Assembly: GCA_937937585.1 (NCBI GenBank)
Contig: CALDCB010000008.1
Location: 352,538-416,537, forward strand
Source: an uncultured Coriobacteriaceae bacterium
GTDB taxonomy: Bacteria > Actinomycetota > Coriobacteriia > Coriobacteriales > Eggerthellaceae
DNA length: 64,000 nucleotides
Direction of reading: 5' to 3'
Shown in pieces: positions 51,528-60,861 of this stretch. Both the position numbers and the translations under genes were made by a program. Position 1 is the first letter of the stretch. Each line of letters opens with the position of its first letter. Under the pieces are notes generated by a model that worked only from the letters and a program-made list of their open reading frames with translations, was not told the DNA's origin and did no database searches.

Positions 51528-53630
51528 CTACAGCGTGAAATCGGCACGATGGCCGAAACGCGCATGTTTTATATCCAACAAAAGCGCCGAAGCCGCCACG
51601 TTGCCCCAGCTTGCAGCCGCATCGGACAGGCGCGTGATGTTTCCCTCGTGGATGAACCCCAAGTCAACAAGCGATCGAAACAACGCACGCTCGTCGACCT
51701 TGGCGAATTCGCGACAGGTTTCTGCCAGGTTCGCGGCTATTTCTTGATAGAAACGCCTCCTTACGACAGGCGCCAAGTACAGCGGATCAAGCAACCGCTC
51801 GACCATATAGCGCGAACGGACCAAGCGGTTACGGGAAATGAAAATCGCCTGATCGCACGCATCGGAAAGCCCGCGGGCATCATGCGGGTCGGTCGCAAGC
51901 GACCCCCTGATCGCGAACAGCCCGTTCACATCCTGCGGCGGACGCACCACAACCGATTGGTGGCCGTGCCACGTATGCGCTCGCTCGATCTCGACCACCC
52001 GGCACGGCTCTGCCAACGCGAACGATGCGATTCCCGCACGCTGCAGCGTCCGCGGGATGAACAGGCGGTCGATGCCCCATGCGCCCGCAAGCGCATATGG
52101 AGCCACCTCAACCGTTCCTTCAGGCAGCGAGACATCGCGATCGGCGCCCGCACGAACGATCACGCGAACGTTTTCGCCATCTTCGCCAAGCAAACGCTCA
52201 CACAGAAGGCCGTCGTGAACGAAGAAACGCTCGTTCCTTTCGGCCACCTGACACGAGCGCAAGGCCAACCGCGAGGCGTCGGCGCCGCTTTCCACCACAC
52301 CGAACGCGCGCTCGCCCAGCCTTGCCAAAGCCCGCGGGATCCGAACCGCCTTAAGGGGCGCGCCGCAAAAGGCGCGCTCGCCAATGTCCTCAACCGTATC
52401 GGGCAGCTCAACGGCGGAAAGCGCCGCGCATTCCGCGAACGCGCGCTCGCCAACGATCTTCACTCCTTCGGGCAACGAAACCCTCTGCACGAAGGCGTTC
52501 TTGGAAAACGCCCGCGGGCCAATCGAGCGCGTCCCCGGAAGAACGCGATATTCCGCCAAGGTCAACGCCGAGGCGTCGATCAACTCCAGCGCAACCGATT
52601 GGGATTCAGGCGAATCGACGCCCGCGTCTGCACCCGTCCCGCAAGCATCCTTCGCCTCATCGGCCGCCCCATCGGGCACGCGACGGTACAGAACGCCCGC
52701 GTCATCCGCGAACACAAACGCCGCAGCGGCACCGACATCGCCCTCACCCGCAACATGACCTTCTGAAACACGCGTGTCGAACTTCACCCGCACGCCCATC
52801 TCGCGAACCGTTGCGGGAATGTTCAGGTGCACCAAGCTGCGGCAATGCGCGAACGCCTCGTCGCCGATGCTTTCAAGACCGCTCGAAAGCTCGACATCCC
52901 GCAGGTCATCGCACCGCGAGAACGCCCGCGAGCCAATCGATCGCACACTTTCCGGCACTTCCAAACGAATGAGGCTCGAACCCGCAAACGCTGAAGCCCC
53001 AATCTGAACAAGCGAATCGGGAAGGTTCGCCGATTTCAGCTCGACGTCGCCCGCGAACGCCTTGCGGGCGATCTCTTCGCACCCATCCGCCACATCGCAA
53101 ACCGAGCGATGGACCACAACGGAAAGCAGTTTCTTGCCATCGCGGCTATACAAACACGTCCCATCGGTGCTGAGCCACGGGTTGTCCGCGTCGATCGCGA
53201 ACTCGCGCAAAACGGGCGCCCACCTGTCGGGAGCCGCGAACCGCCGCGCCTTCGCGCCTAACATCACGCGCTTCGGCAAAAACGACGAAAGAAAATCCTC
53301 CGAAAACGAAGTCGCCGCGCCGGGCAGAGCAACATCCTCCAGGCGTTCACAGCCGATGAGCCACGACGAGTCGCCGCCCTTAAGCCCCGCCGGAAACCGA
53401 AGCCTGCGCAAATCAATGCAGTTCACGAACGCGCCGGCACCGATGTGCACAACGCTTGAAGGAAGATCGATCTCGCGCACGCGGAGCAATCCCGCAAAAG
53501 CACCATCGCCGATTTCCGTCACCATCAGGCCGTCAATGCGCTCGGGAACGACCAGCACGTGATCGTCGCTTTCGCAACGCACGATGCGCACGCGTCGATG
53601 CGGAAGCTCGATGCAACGAAAGCTCGCCAT
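51528..53630 (-). CDS. Cytoplasmic leucine-rich-repeat protein (BspA/LRR_5 type)
   Basis: The protein is 700 residues from the ATG at 53630 (MASFRCIELP), preceded by AGAAGGGGA. It consists of many LRR_5 repeats of the BspA kind (IGDGAFAGL, IGAGAFVNC, IGASAFAGS, IGSRAFSRC, IGDEAFAHC, IGPRAFSKN, VGERAFAEC, IGERAFCGA, LGERAFGVV), broken by two inserts (about 325-360). There is no signal peptide, anchor or sortase motif, although BspA-type repeats are usually extracellular. The C-terminal 130 residues (about 570-700) are helical and end in a KHARFG-type motif. It is the first gene of the MoxR-VWA cluster. Confidence 0.86.
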   Translation of the reverse strand: MASFRCIELPHRRVRIVRCESDDHVLVVPERIDGLMVTEIGDGAFAGLLRVREIDLPSSVVHIGAGAFVNCIDLRRLRFPAGLKGGDSSWLIGCERLEDVALPGAATSFSEDFLSSFLPKRVMLGAKARRFAAPDRWAPVLREFAIDADNPWLSTDGTCLYSRDGKKLLSVVVHRSVCDVADGCEEIARKAFAGDVELKSANLPDSLVQIGASAFAGSSLIRLEVPESVRSIGSRAFSRCDDLRDVELSSGLESIGDEAFAHCRSLVHLNIPATVREMGVRVKFDTRVSEGHVAGEGDVGAAAAFVFADDAGVLYRRVPDGAADEAKDACGTGADAGVDSPESQSVALELIDASALTLAEYRVLPGTRSIGPRAFSKNAFVQRVSLPEGVKIVGERAFAECAALSAVELPDTVEDIGERAFCGAPLKAVRIPRALARLGERAFGVVESGADASRLALRSCQVAERNERFFVHDGLLCERLLGEDGENVRVIVRAGADRDVSLPEGTVEVAPYALAGAWGIDRLFIPRTLQRAGIASFALAEPCRVVEIERAHTWHGHQSVVVRPPQDVNGLFAIRGSLATDPHDARGLSDACDQAIFISRNRLVRSRYMVERLLDPLYLAPVVRRRFYQEIAANLAETCREFAKVDERALFRSLVDLGFIHEGNITRLSDAAASWGNVAASALLLDIKHARFGHRADFTL

Positions 53631-53775
53631 TCCCCTTCTCTTTCTGCGCAAAACGAAGAAGTCTACCAATCTGGTGGACTTCTTTTGGGATACAATAACC
53701 GCGATCTATCGTAACGCCAACCACGCGATTGGTTCGCGGCGCTTGGCAAGCAACTTATACGTCGAAAGGAACCTC

Positions 53776-54942
53776 ATGCCTCGCATCCATTGCCTCAACA
53801 ACATCTCGAAGAAGGGCACCGACAAGCTGCCCGGCAACTACAGCCTGGTCGACACGCTGGAAGAAGCCGACGGCGTGCTGGTTCGCAGCATGAAGCTGCA
53901 CGACACCCAGTTCCCCAAGGACCTGCTGGCCATCGCCCGTGCCGGCGCCGGCGTGAACAACATCCCGCTGGATCGCTGCGCCGACGAGGGCATCGTCGTT
54001 TTCAACACCCCGGGCGCCAACGCCAACGCCGTTAAGGAGCTCATCATCTGCAGCATGCTTCTGGGCAGCCGCGGCATCATCGCCGGAAACCAGTGGATCC
54101 GCGACAACGCCGCCGACCCCGACATCGCCAAAACGGTCGAGAAGGCCAAGAAGCAGTTCGCCGGACGCGAGATCGCCGGCAAGAAACTGGGCGTTATCGG
54201 CTTGGGCGCAATCGGCGCACTGGTTGCCAACGCCGCTGAAGAGCTGGGCATGGACGTATACGGCTACGACCCCTACGTTTCCGTGAACGCCGCATGGCGC
54301 ATCTCGAGCACCGTCCATCACGTCACCAACCTCGACGACATCTGCGCGAACTGCGACTACATCACCATTCACGTACCCGCGCTGGAAAGCACCATCGGCA
54401 TGATCGACGCCCATCAGATCGAGATCATGAAGCCCGACGCCGTGCTGATGAACTTCTCGCGCGACACGCTGGTCGACCAAGACGCCCTGGCAGCCGCCCT
54501 GAACAACGACACGCTGGGCTGCTACATCACCGACTTCGTCACCCCGCAGGCCCTTGCCGCGAAGAACTGCATCATCATGCCGCACATCGGCGCATCGACC
54601 GCCGAGGCCGAAGAGAACTGCGCAGTCATGGCCGTTGACGAGATCGTCGACTACATCGAGAACGGCAACATCCGCAACTCAGTCAACTTCCCCGCCTGCG
54701 ACATGGGCCCCGCTCCCGTCGAAGGCAGCCGTGTGGGCGTTCTGCACAAGAACCTTCCCGGCATGATCAACGCCATCACCGCCTCCATCACCGAAGAGGG
54801 CGTGAACCTGGCCAACATCACCTCGAAGGCTCGTGGCGATTACGCCTACGCTCTGATCGACCTTGATGCCGCTCTCACCGATGCCGCCATCGAGCGCATC
54901 GCCGGCGCCGAAGGCATCCTGCGTGTTCGCGTGGTGAAATAA
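53776..54942 (+). CDS. serA: D-3-phosphoglycerate dehydrogenase with C-terminal ACT domain
   Basis: The protein is 388 residues from the ATG at 53776, preceded by GAAAGGAAC. The N-terminal 2-hydroxyacid dehydrogenase pattern, the NAD-binding motif GVIGLGAIGA, the LMNFSRDTLVD motif and the catalytic HIGASTAEAEENC segment are intact. The last 75 residues form an ACT domain (HKNLPGMINAITASITEEGVNLANI), typical of serine-feedback-regulated SerA. It is the first step of serine synthesis. It ends in a terminator. Confidence 0.95.
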   Translation: MPRIHCLNNISKKGTDKLPGNYSLVDTLEEADGVLVRSMKLHDTQFPKDLLAIARAGAGVNNIPLDRCADEGIVVFNTPGANANAVKELIICSMLLGSRGIIAGNQWIRDNAADPDIAKTVEKAKKQFAGREIAGKKLGVIGLGAIGALVANAAEELGMDVYGYDPYVSVNAAWRISSTVHHVTNLDDICANCDYITIHVPALESTIGMIDAHQIEIMKPDAVLMNFSRDTLVDQDALAAALNNDTLGCYITDFVTPQALAAKNCIIMPHIGASTAEAEENCAVMAVDEIVDYIENGNIRNSVNFPACDMGPAPVEGSRVGVLHKNLPGMINAITASITEEGVNLANITSKARGDYAYALIDLDAALTDAAIERIAGAEGILRVRVVK

Positions 54943-55063
54943 ATTCGCTTGCATTACCGCCGGGCTCGCTTTGACAAAGGCGGGCTCGGCAAAAGTTTCT
55001 TGCCGCTAATCGAAATACATACTTGATTCGCGGCGATTCGGCGTTAAACTCATAACGATCCAT

Positions 55064-55104
55064 ATGGCGCCCGTCGACGTTCTCTCCGTCGGCGGGCCAT
55101 TTTT
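55064..55104 (+). terminator. Terminator after serA
   Basis: ATGGCGCCCGTCGACG (about 55064-55079) pairs with CCGTCGGCGGGCCAT (55087-55100), followed by TTTT (55101-55104). The remaining sequence to 55259, in the converging gap, shows only a GTCCGCGA direct repeat near 55190-55210 and no gene. Confidence 0.8.
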
Positions 55105-55259
55105 ATGCCCTGGATCCGAAGAGGCCGCAATTGATGGCGCGCACCGCGTGTTGCCCCGAAGTCGATGGGGTTATTGCTCGGTGACAGTCCGCGATAGTCC
55201 GCGACCTGCCCGCGTTCGAAGATCCATCCCCTTTGTCGTTCTGATAGGCGCGCCCCTTG

Positions 55260-56585
55260 TTATTTTTCTTCGGGGCTGTACGTACCAACGAATTGGCGAT
55301 CCAGCAGGAACGTCACCGTTGTCCCCTCTCCCAGAACGCTCTCGACGTCCATACGCGAATCGGGTCCGAAATACCCCAGGATTCGATCGTGAACGTTCTT
55401 GACGGCAATGCCCAAACCGCTCGACGACTCCGGATGCATGATGCCGTCGACGGCTTCCTGCGTCATGCCGACACCGTCATCCACAACGCGAATGACCACT
55501 TGGTCGTCCCGAAGCTCGGCCGTGATCAGAACCGTCAGCTTGGCATCGGCCGGGCGGCCGTGCTTCACCGCGTTCTCAACCAAGGGCTGCACGATGAAGG
55601 ACGGCACCAGCATTTTGCCCACCTCGGGGCAAATGTCCACATCTAGCTGCAACTTGTCTTCGCCAAAGCGGGCAACTTCGAACATGAAGTAGCGCTCGAC
55701 CTGGGCGATCTCGCGCTCAAGCGGAATAAGGTCCTGACCGTCTTCAAGCGTGGAGCGATAGAACACCGCGAACTCGCGCAGCAACGTGCGCGCCTTCGCG
55801 GGATCGGTGCGGATGAACGATGCGATGCAGTTGATGGTATTGAACAAGAAGTGTGGGTTGATCTGCGCCTGAAGAGCTTTCAGCTCCAAGCTGGTGGCAA
55901 GGCGAGTCTGCTCTTCCAGCGCCACGGCAGCCATCTGAATGCTGATCAGCTCAGCGAAACCATGCGCCATGGATTCCTGCGTTTGGCTGATCTGCTTGGC
56001 GCGCTTGTAATAGAACTTCAGCGTGCCCTCGATGGTTCGACCCTGATAAATAGGCATGATAATGGCGGCGTTGATCTCGGTCTCGCCGTCGGGCAAGCCG
56101 ATTTCCTGACGCGTATACAACACGCGGCGCTTACCGTCGGCGATGGTGTCATGCGTCGACGTTGTGCGGATCGCACGGCCGGGCAACGCCGTGGCATCGC
56201 CGAGGCCCGCATAACCCAAAATGGTCTGCTTGTCGGTGATGGCAACGGCAATGGCTGCCGTCGCCGGCAAAAGCAGCTCACACACGCGCTGCGCCGATTC
56301 CGGGGTAAGGCCGTCCTTCAGACTGTCGAGCATCTCGCTGGAAAGCTTCAGAACCTCATCGGTCTGCCGAGCGCGCACCGAATCGGGGTCCATCAGCAAG
56401 CGGACGAAAACCACCAAGCACAAGGTGAAGATGACGCCCGCCGCCACCATGATGTGAGTCTGACCCTTTTCAGAAAGCATGGCGAACAGCAACGCAAACG
56501 CGCTGATGACGGTCGCAATCAGCAGCAGCATCTCTGCGGTGAAGAAACGCGGAAGGTCGTGATGGGAGCTACGGATGTTCCTCAT
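55260..56585 (-). CDS. LytS-type sensor histidine kinase with GAF-like domain
   Basis: The protein is 441 residues from the ATG at 56585 (MRNIRSSHHD), with TAGGTGG upstream; the frame is open much further but without support. Two N-terminal membrane helices (about 18-35 and 44-64) are followed by a GAF-like sensor (about 85-220: VCELLLPATAAIAVAITD). The signature of LytS-type kinases is QINPHFLFNTINCIASFI, with a C-terminal HATPase (VVIRVVDDGVGMT; GLGIAVKNV). It probably works with the LytTR regulator at 46825-47538 and follows the exporter gene by eight bases. Confidence 0.92.
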   Translation of the reverse strand: MRNIRSSHHDLPRFFTAEMLLLIATVISAFALLFAMLSEKGQTHIMVAAGVIFTLCLVVFVRLLMDPDSVRARQTDEVLKLSSEMLDSLKDGLTPESAQRVCELLLPATAAIAVAITDKQTILGYAGLGDATALPGRAIRTTSTHDTIADGKRRVLYTRQEIGLPDGETEINAAIIMPIYQGRTIEGTLKFYYKRAKQISQTQESMAHGFAELISIQMAAVALEEQTRLATSLELKALQAQINPHFLFNTINCIASFIRTDPAKARTLLREFAVFYRSTLEDGQDLIPLEREIAQVERYFMFEVARFGEDKLQLDVDICPEVGKMLVPSFIVQPLVENAVKHGRPADAKLTVLITAELRDDQVVIRVVDDGVGMTQEAVDGIMHPESSSGLGIAVKNVHDRILGYFGPDSRMDVESVLGEGTTVTFLLDRQFVGTYSPEEK

Positions 56586-56593
56586 GGTTCCAC

Positions 56594-57460
56594 CTAGATC
56601 AAAGCAAACTCGTTCACGACGAGCATAACTGCGGCAACGAACAGCATTCCGCTGAAGATAAGACGCAACGTGCGCTCGGGGACACGTTTGGCAAGCAGCG
56701 AACCGATGACCGCGCCCGGAATGGTACCGACGGAAATGGCGATGCCGGCGACGAAATCGATGTGACCCAGCATGATCTGCGTGATGACACCGGGGATTGC
56801 CAGGATGATGATGGCGATAAGCGAAGTGCCCGACGCGTACAGCATGGGGATGCCAAGAATGCCCAGCATCATGGGAATCATGATGAAGCCGCCACCTACA
56901 CCAACATATCCTGATGCCAGACCAGCAACCAGGCCGATAAGCGCACCCTGAAGAAGCTGCTTGCCCGACAGTTCGGGGCACGGCGGGACAGTGGGAACCG
57001 CCTGCGCTTTGCCGGCTACCGTATCAGCCGCGCCGCCTGCCTTCACGGAACCCGCCGCTGCGCCTTCAGCTGCCGGCTTCTTCTTGGGCTTGATGGCCTT
57101 GCGAAGCATATTGAACGCAGAGTAGGCGATGATGATGGCCGCAACCACCATAATCAGCCACGCCGGTGAGATGTTCGCCAAGCGAACGCCCAGCGTAGAG
57201 GTGCAGGCGCCCGCGATTCCCATGGCAAGGCCCAGCTTGGGGATGCACGTTTTCTCGCGAAGATGCGTGATGAGGCCCGATACCGACGTGGGGATGATGG
57301 CGAACAGCGACGTAGCCGTGGAGACAGCTGCCGAAAGGCCGAATACCAAACGGAACAGCGGAATCATCACCGTTCCGCCGCCAACGCCGAGCATTCCGGA
57401 AAGTACGCCCACGCCAACACCTGCGATGACGATAAGCACAAAAGCGCCGATTGAAAACAT
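56594..57460 (-). CDS. TauE/SafE-family anion exporter
   Basis: This 288-residue membrane protein has about eight helices and the family's Gly-rich pairs (GVLSGMLGVGGGTVMIPL; GLASGYVGVGGGFIMIPMML), separated by a polar loop of about 30 residues (about 120-155). TauE/SafE proteins export sulfite, sulfonates or related organic sulfur anions. Given the sulfite-respiration genes in this window, export of sulfite or a sulfonate is an attractive guess, but the family's substrates vary. It is the first gene of an operon with the LytS kinase. Confidence 0.9.
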   Translation of the reverse strand: MFSIGAFVLIVIAGVGVGVLSGMLGVGGGTVMIPLFRLVFGLSAAVSTATSLFAIIPTSVSGLITHLREKTCIPKLGLAMGIAGACTSTLGVRLANISPAWLIMVVAAIIIAYSAFNMLRKAIKPKKKPAAEGAAAGSVKAGGAADTVAGKAQAVPTVPPCPELSGKQLLQGALIGLVAGLASGYVGVGGGFIMIPMMLGILGIPMLYASGTSLIAIIILAIPGVITQIMLGHIDFVAGIAISVGTIPGAVIGSLLAKRVPERTLRLIFSGMLFVAAVMLVVNEFALI

Positions 57461-57510
57461 GCTAAAGGACCCTATCTCGTCTGACTCTCACGGAGATAGT
57501 ACTACGAAAG

Positions 57511-57567
57511 AACCCACGGGCAGCAAGATGCCCGTGGGTTCGAAAAACGCGCATAATGGCGCGTTTT
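57511..57567 (-). terminator. Terminator pair after the glycosyltransferase
   Basis: Two hairpins are visible. AACCCACGGG/CCCGTGGGTT (57511-57540) has little U. AAAACGCGC/GCGCGTTTT (57544-57567) is a perfect 9-bp stem whose minus-strand end is T-rich. Together they separate the glycosyltransferase from the exporter. Confidence 0.75.
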
Positions 57568-57658
57568 GAGTGGCCGCCAAGTCTAACGCCTCTCCATCAA
57601 CAAGCGATCGGCTTCCCAACCGCCATTCGACGCCGGCTCAACGCGCGTCCAACGCCGA

Positions 57659-58933
57659 TTAGTCGCCCAGATTCAAATTGATCTCGCTTGTCTGACCCGG
57701 ATCAACCACCGCATACGCCGAGTTCGATGCACCCAGCGCCTCATCGTAGCCACGCAGGAACGCACGCTTCAACACCTCGTCGTTCTCGATGCGCATCATC
57801 AGTTCGGGCCATACATGCTGAAACTCGAAGTATTTCGAGCAATTATGCTGCGCGTATGCCTCGGCGTCGTTTCGGGCCGCCTTCGCCGCCTTGCGATACG
57901 CCTTCTTATCGGGGCGCGCGAAGCTGCGCAACAACGCTGTGATGCGAATGCGCCTTCCCACACCGTGCTGCAAAAACGGGCCGGGGTACGGTTCAAGCGA
58001 CGCCGGCTTCACTTGCAGCAAGTCGATTTGCGTGCGGCTGTACTCCATCTTGCGATACTCGTACAGCCAGCGATAAATGTCCTGGCGGAAACGCGTGCCT
58101 TCGCTTGTGGAGCGCGGAGGCAGATGACGCATCCACCACTTGTTGTCGAACCAGATATCCGAACCGTACATACGCAGGTCGAGCATATAATCAAGGTCTT
58201 CACCGCGCGTGATCCACGGATCGAACGACAGGCGCTTGAACGCCTCGCGATGCAGCGCCAAGCAGCCGCCGCACACATGGTTGGAGCGCGTCAGGCGCAA
58301 GCCGTGCATGGCCTTCTCGATCCATTGGTTGAACGCCTTGCCCTGCTGCCAGAAGCGGTTGTACCACTTGTCCTGGCTCTTCGACAGATACGAGTTCTCG
58401 CTGTTCAGGTAATAGCCGGTCTTCACCAAGATGGGCACACCGTTTCGCGTGAGCTTGCCCAAACCGTATACGGCCTTCGTGACGAAATCGGGATCTTCCA
58501 CCACGGCGTCGTCGTCAAGGAAAATGCATGAGTCGAAGCCCAACGCGCCCGCCAGAACCAAACCAAGGTTGCGCATAGGCGCGTACCCGAAAAGACCCAC
58601 CTCACGCGAAAGCTTGCCAATGCCTAGCTGTACCATGCGCTGCTGAACAAGCGTCAGCTCATCGGCGCCGATAACAGTGATGTCCAAATCGGGGAAGGAA
58701 TCGGCCGTTGCGCGAACCTTGGCCGCAGCTTTCTGCTCGACCCCGGGATCGCTTACAACCAAGATCAGGATCTGACCGACATGGTTGACGTTCTGCAGCG
58801 ACTCAAGACAACGCGGAAGCTCGCCCGGCTGGGAGAGCGGGGTCATGTGGTCGTACACGTTGATGACGCTGGCGCCGGGCGCTTTGCCGCGGCGACCGGA
58901 AATGAAAGTTGGGATGATGATCACTGGATTCAT
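57659..58933 (-). CDS. GT-A fold glycosyltransferase (family 2-like)
   Basis: This 424-residue soluble protein has the nucleotide-sugar site DDD (FLDDDAVVEDPDF, residues about 138-150), an acidic TRGEDLDYMLDLRMYG segment and FDNKWWMRHLPPR near residue 270. The N-terminus is compatible with a GT2-type fold; the extended loop around residues 150-210 (WYNRFWQQGKAFNQWIEKAM) is unusual. The acceptor is unknown. There is no signal or membrane segment. It is closed by the terminator pair and has no obvious partner gene. Confidence 0.82.
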   Translation of the reverse strand: MNPVIIIPTFISGRRGKAPGASVINVYDHMTPLSQPGELPRCLESLQNVNHVGQILILVVSDPGVEQKAAAKVRATADSFPDLDITVIGADELTLVQQRMVQLGIGKLSREVGLFGYAPMRNLGLVLAGALGFDSCIFLDDDAVVEDPDFVTKAVYGLGKLTRNGVPILVKTGYYLNSENSYLSKSQDKWYNRFWQQGKAFNQWIEKAMHGLRLTRSNHVCGGCLALHREAFKRLSFDPWITRGEDLDYMLDLRMYGSDIWFDNKWWMRHLPPRSTSEGTRFRQDIYRWLYEYRKMEYSRTQIDLLQVKPASLEPYPGPFLQHGVGRRIRITALLRSFARPDKKAYRKAAKAARNDAEAYAQHNCSKYFEFQHVWPELMMRIENDEVLKRAFLRGYDEALGASNSAYAVVDPGQTSEINLNLGD

Positions 58934-58978
58934 ATGCTGCCCTTGTTCTTCGTCGCATCCAGTAGTTACCCATCCATT

Positions 58979-59971
58979 TTACCGCTTGCGGCGTCCGCCC
59001 TTGCCCACGGCTTTGCGCTTGTCCGACGCCTTCTCGCCACGCATGCGCCGAGCCTCTTCGCGACGCTTGCCAACCTGCGCGCTCTCTTGCTTAAGCGCCT
59101 GATAGGAAGCGAATCGCTCGGATGAGATCTTGCCCGACTCCACAGCTGCGCGCACCGCACAGCCCGGCTCGTCGTGATGGCGACAATCACGGAATCTGCA
59201 CTGGCTGACGAATTCCTCCACGTCGGCGAAGGCGGCCTCGATGCCCGCCTCGGCATCCCACAGGCCCAAACCGCGAATGCCGGGCATGTCCACCACGCAT
59301 CCGCCGCCCGGCAGATCGACGATAGCGCGGCTCACCGTGGTGTGGCGGCCCTTACCGTCGCCTTCGCGAACCTCGCCGACAGCACGCACGTCATCGCCCG
59401 CCAGCAGGTTCACCAAACTGCTTTTGCCCACGCCGCTCTTGCCGATAAGAACAGCCATGCGATCGGGTCTCACCAGGTCACGCACGCACTCGATGGAATC
59501 GGCGTCCTCTCGCGAGATCACCAGAACGCCGGTGTCCGCGCCGACCAAATCACTCGCGCGCTTCCGAACCTCACGCACCTGTCCCTCGTTCGCCAAGTCG
59601 GCCTTGGTCAAAACCACCGCAACGTCGGCGCCTGTTTCATGTGCCAAAACCAGCTCGCGCTCAAGGCGCTTGAAATTCACGCCGTCCACAGGCTCGGCAA
59701 CTAGCACCACATCGAAGTTCGCAGCCAGCACCTGCGGCAACGTCCTTTCGGTGGGATCTTTGCGAACCAAACGGCAGCGGCGCGGCTCGACGGCCACGAT
59801 CTGCCCTTTATCATGAGTTTCGGGAAACTCCACCTGCACGATGTCGCCGATGACAGCACGCGATTCGTCGCTTTTCTTCAAAGCAGTGGCATGCTCGCAC
59901 CTGACAAGCGCTCCGTCTTCTTGTTTGACCAGCGGATACCCGCGATCCAGCTTAACAACGCGACCCTTCAT
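58979..59971 (-). CDS. rsgA: Ribosome small-subunit biogenesis GTPase RsgA
   Basis: This 330-residue circularly permuted GTPase has an N-terminal OB-fold, G4 (LTKADL) before G1 (GKSGVGKSS), then G3 (DMPGIRG), and the C-terminal zinc-binding CRFRDCRHHDEPGC motif. It helps mature the 30S subunit. It has a basic tail. The start follows the stop of the OB-fold membrane protein by two bases (TAGCCATG), so the two are coupled. Confidence 0.96.
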   Translation of the reverse strand: MKGRVVKLDRGYPLVKQEDGALVRCEHATALKKSDESRAVIGDIVQVEFPETHDKGQIVAVEPRRCRLVRKDPTERTLPQVLAANFDVVLVAEPVDGVNFKRLERELVLAHETGADVAVVLTKADLANEGQVREVRKRASDLVGADTGVLVISREDADSIECVRDLVRPDRMAVLIGKSGVGKSSLVNLLAGDDVRAVGEVREGDGKGRHTTVSRAIVDLPGGGCVVDMPGIRGLGLWDAEAGIEAAFADVEEFVSQCRFRDCRHHDEPGCAVRAAVESGKISSERFASYQALKQESAQVGKRREEARRMRGEKASDKRKAVGKGGRRKR

Positions 59972-59973
59972 GG

Positions 59974-60861
59974 CTACCTCATGCGCTCGCGAAGGATTTG
60001 GAATGCAACGACCATGCCGGCGCCCAGCAGCATAAGGAACATGCCCGGTAGAAACTCCCTGATGTCGAAAGCGTCGTCGTGCTTCACGCCGGGGTTGGTC
60101 ACCTCAAGCGTCCCCACGTGGATGTCGGCCAAACCCTCGTGCTCGGAACAAGCTTGGTGATACACACCACGCACCTGCACGCGCGATCCCTTAACGCCAT
60201 AGCGTCCGTACGTGTCGATCTTCGACGCCAGCGACTCCGACACCAGGCACGAGATCGTGCTGGAATCGTTCTGAGCTTCAGCTTCAACCGTGATCCAGTA
60301 GAAGTTCTTCTTGCCGGACGACAGGCAATCGCCAACGACCTCGCCGGTCACCTGCACCGTGCGGCCATCATAGATTCCCGCCTCGTCGGCAAGCGACGCG
60401 ATAGAGGTGTCGTAGATGAACGAGTTATCGGCGCTCTGCGCGGGATCAACCAGGTTCTTCTCGTCGTTGTCAACGGAAGTGGCACCCGCATGACCATCGC
60501 TAAGCGCTTTCTCGGCCGGGTTCTCGGCACTGCCGGACCCGCTGCTCTTACCCTCATGAGCTTCAGCGGCGGCTTGCTGCGCCTCGCGAGCAGCGGCATC
60601 AATGGTTTCGGTGGTCACCACATCGGAGTTCGCATTCGCCAAATCCGTCAAAGCCGACTGACTCTTGCTTCCGGCACCGTCCTCAGAACCTGCGGCAACA
60701 CTTGCCTCCTCGTTTTCGGCCCATGCGTCATCTTGGCGCGGCGTCACCACCGACATCAGGAAGAAAACAAGCGACAAGCATACGGCCGCTACCAGGGCGG
60801 CCTTCGCCACGAACAGACGCTTCTCGGCAGCCGTGAGGTTTTCGAAATCGCCGAAACTCAT
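59974..60861 (-). CDS. OB-fold membrane protein of unknown function
   Basis: This 295-residue protein has a helix near residues 20-40, a long acidic Ser/Ala/Glu linker (about 45-150), an OB-fold domain (about 155-255: VQVTGEVVGDCLSS; SRVQVRGVYHQ) and a C-terminal helix (about 265-288). The OB part resembles the soluble domain of CcmE-like or DUF-type proteins but no haem-binding His motif is visible. It overlaps the trkH stop (ATGA) and precedes rsgA, so the three are one transcript. Its topology, soluble OB domain between two helices facing outside, is inferred. Confidence 0.78.
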   Translation of the reverse strand: MSFGDFENLTAAEKRLFVAKAALVAAVCLSLVFFLMSVVTPRQDDAWAENEEASVAAGSEDGAGSKSQSALTDLANANSDVVTTETIDAAAREAQQAAAEAHEGKSSGSGSAENPAEKALSDGHAGATSVDNDEKNLVDPAQSADNSFIYDTSIASLADEAGIYDGRTVQVTGEVVGDCLSSGKKNFYWITVEAEAQNDSSTISCLVSESLASKIDTYGRYGVKGSRVQVRGVYHQACSEHEGLADIHVGTLEVTNPGVKHDDAFDIREFLPGMFLMLLGAGMVVAFQILRERMR

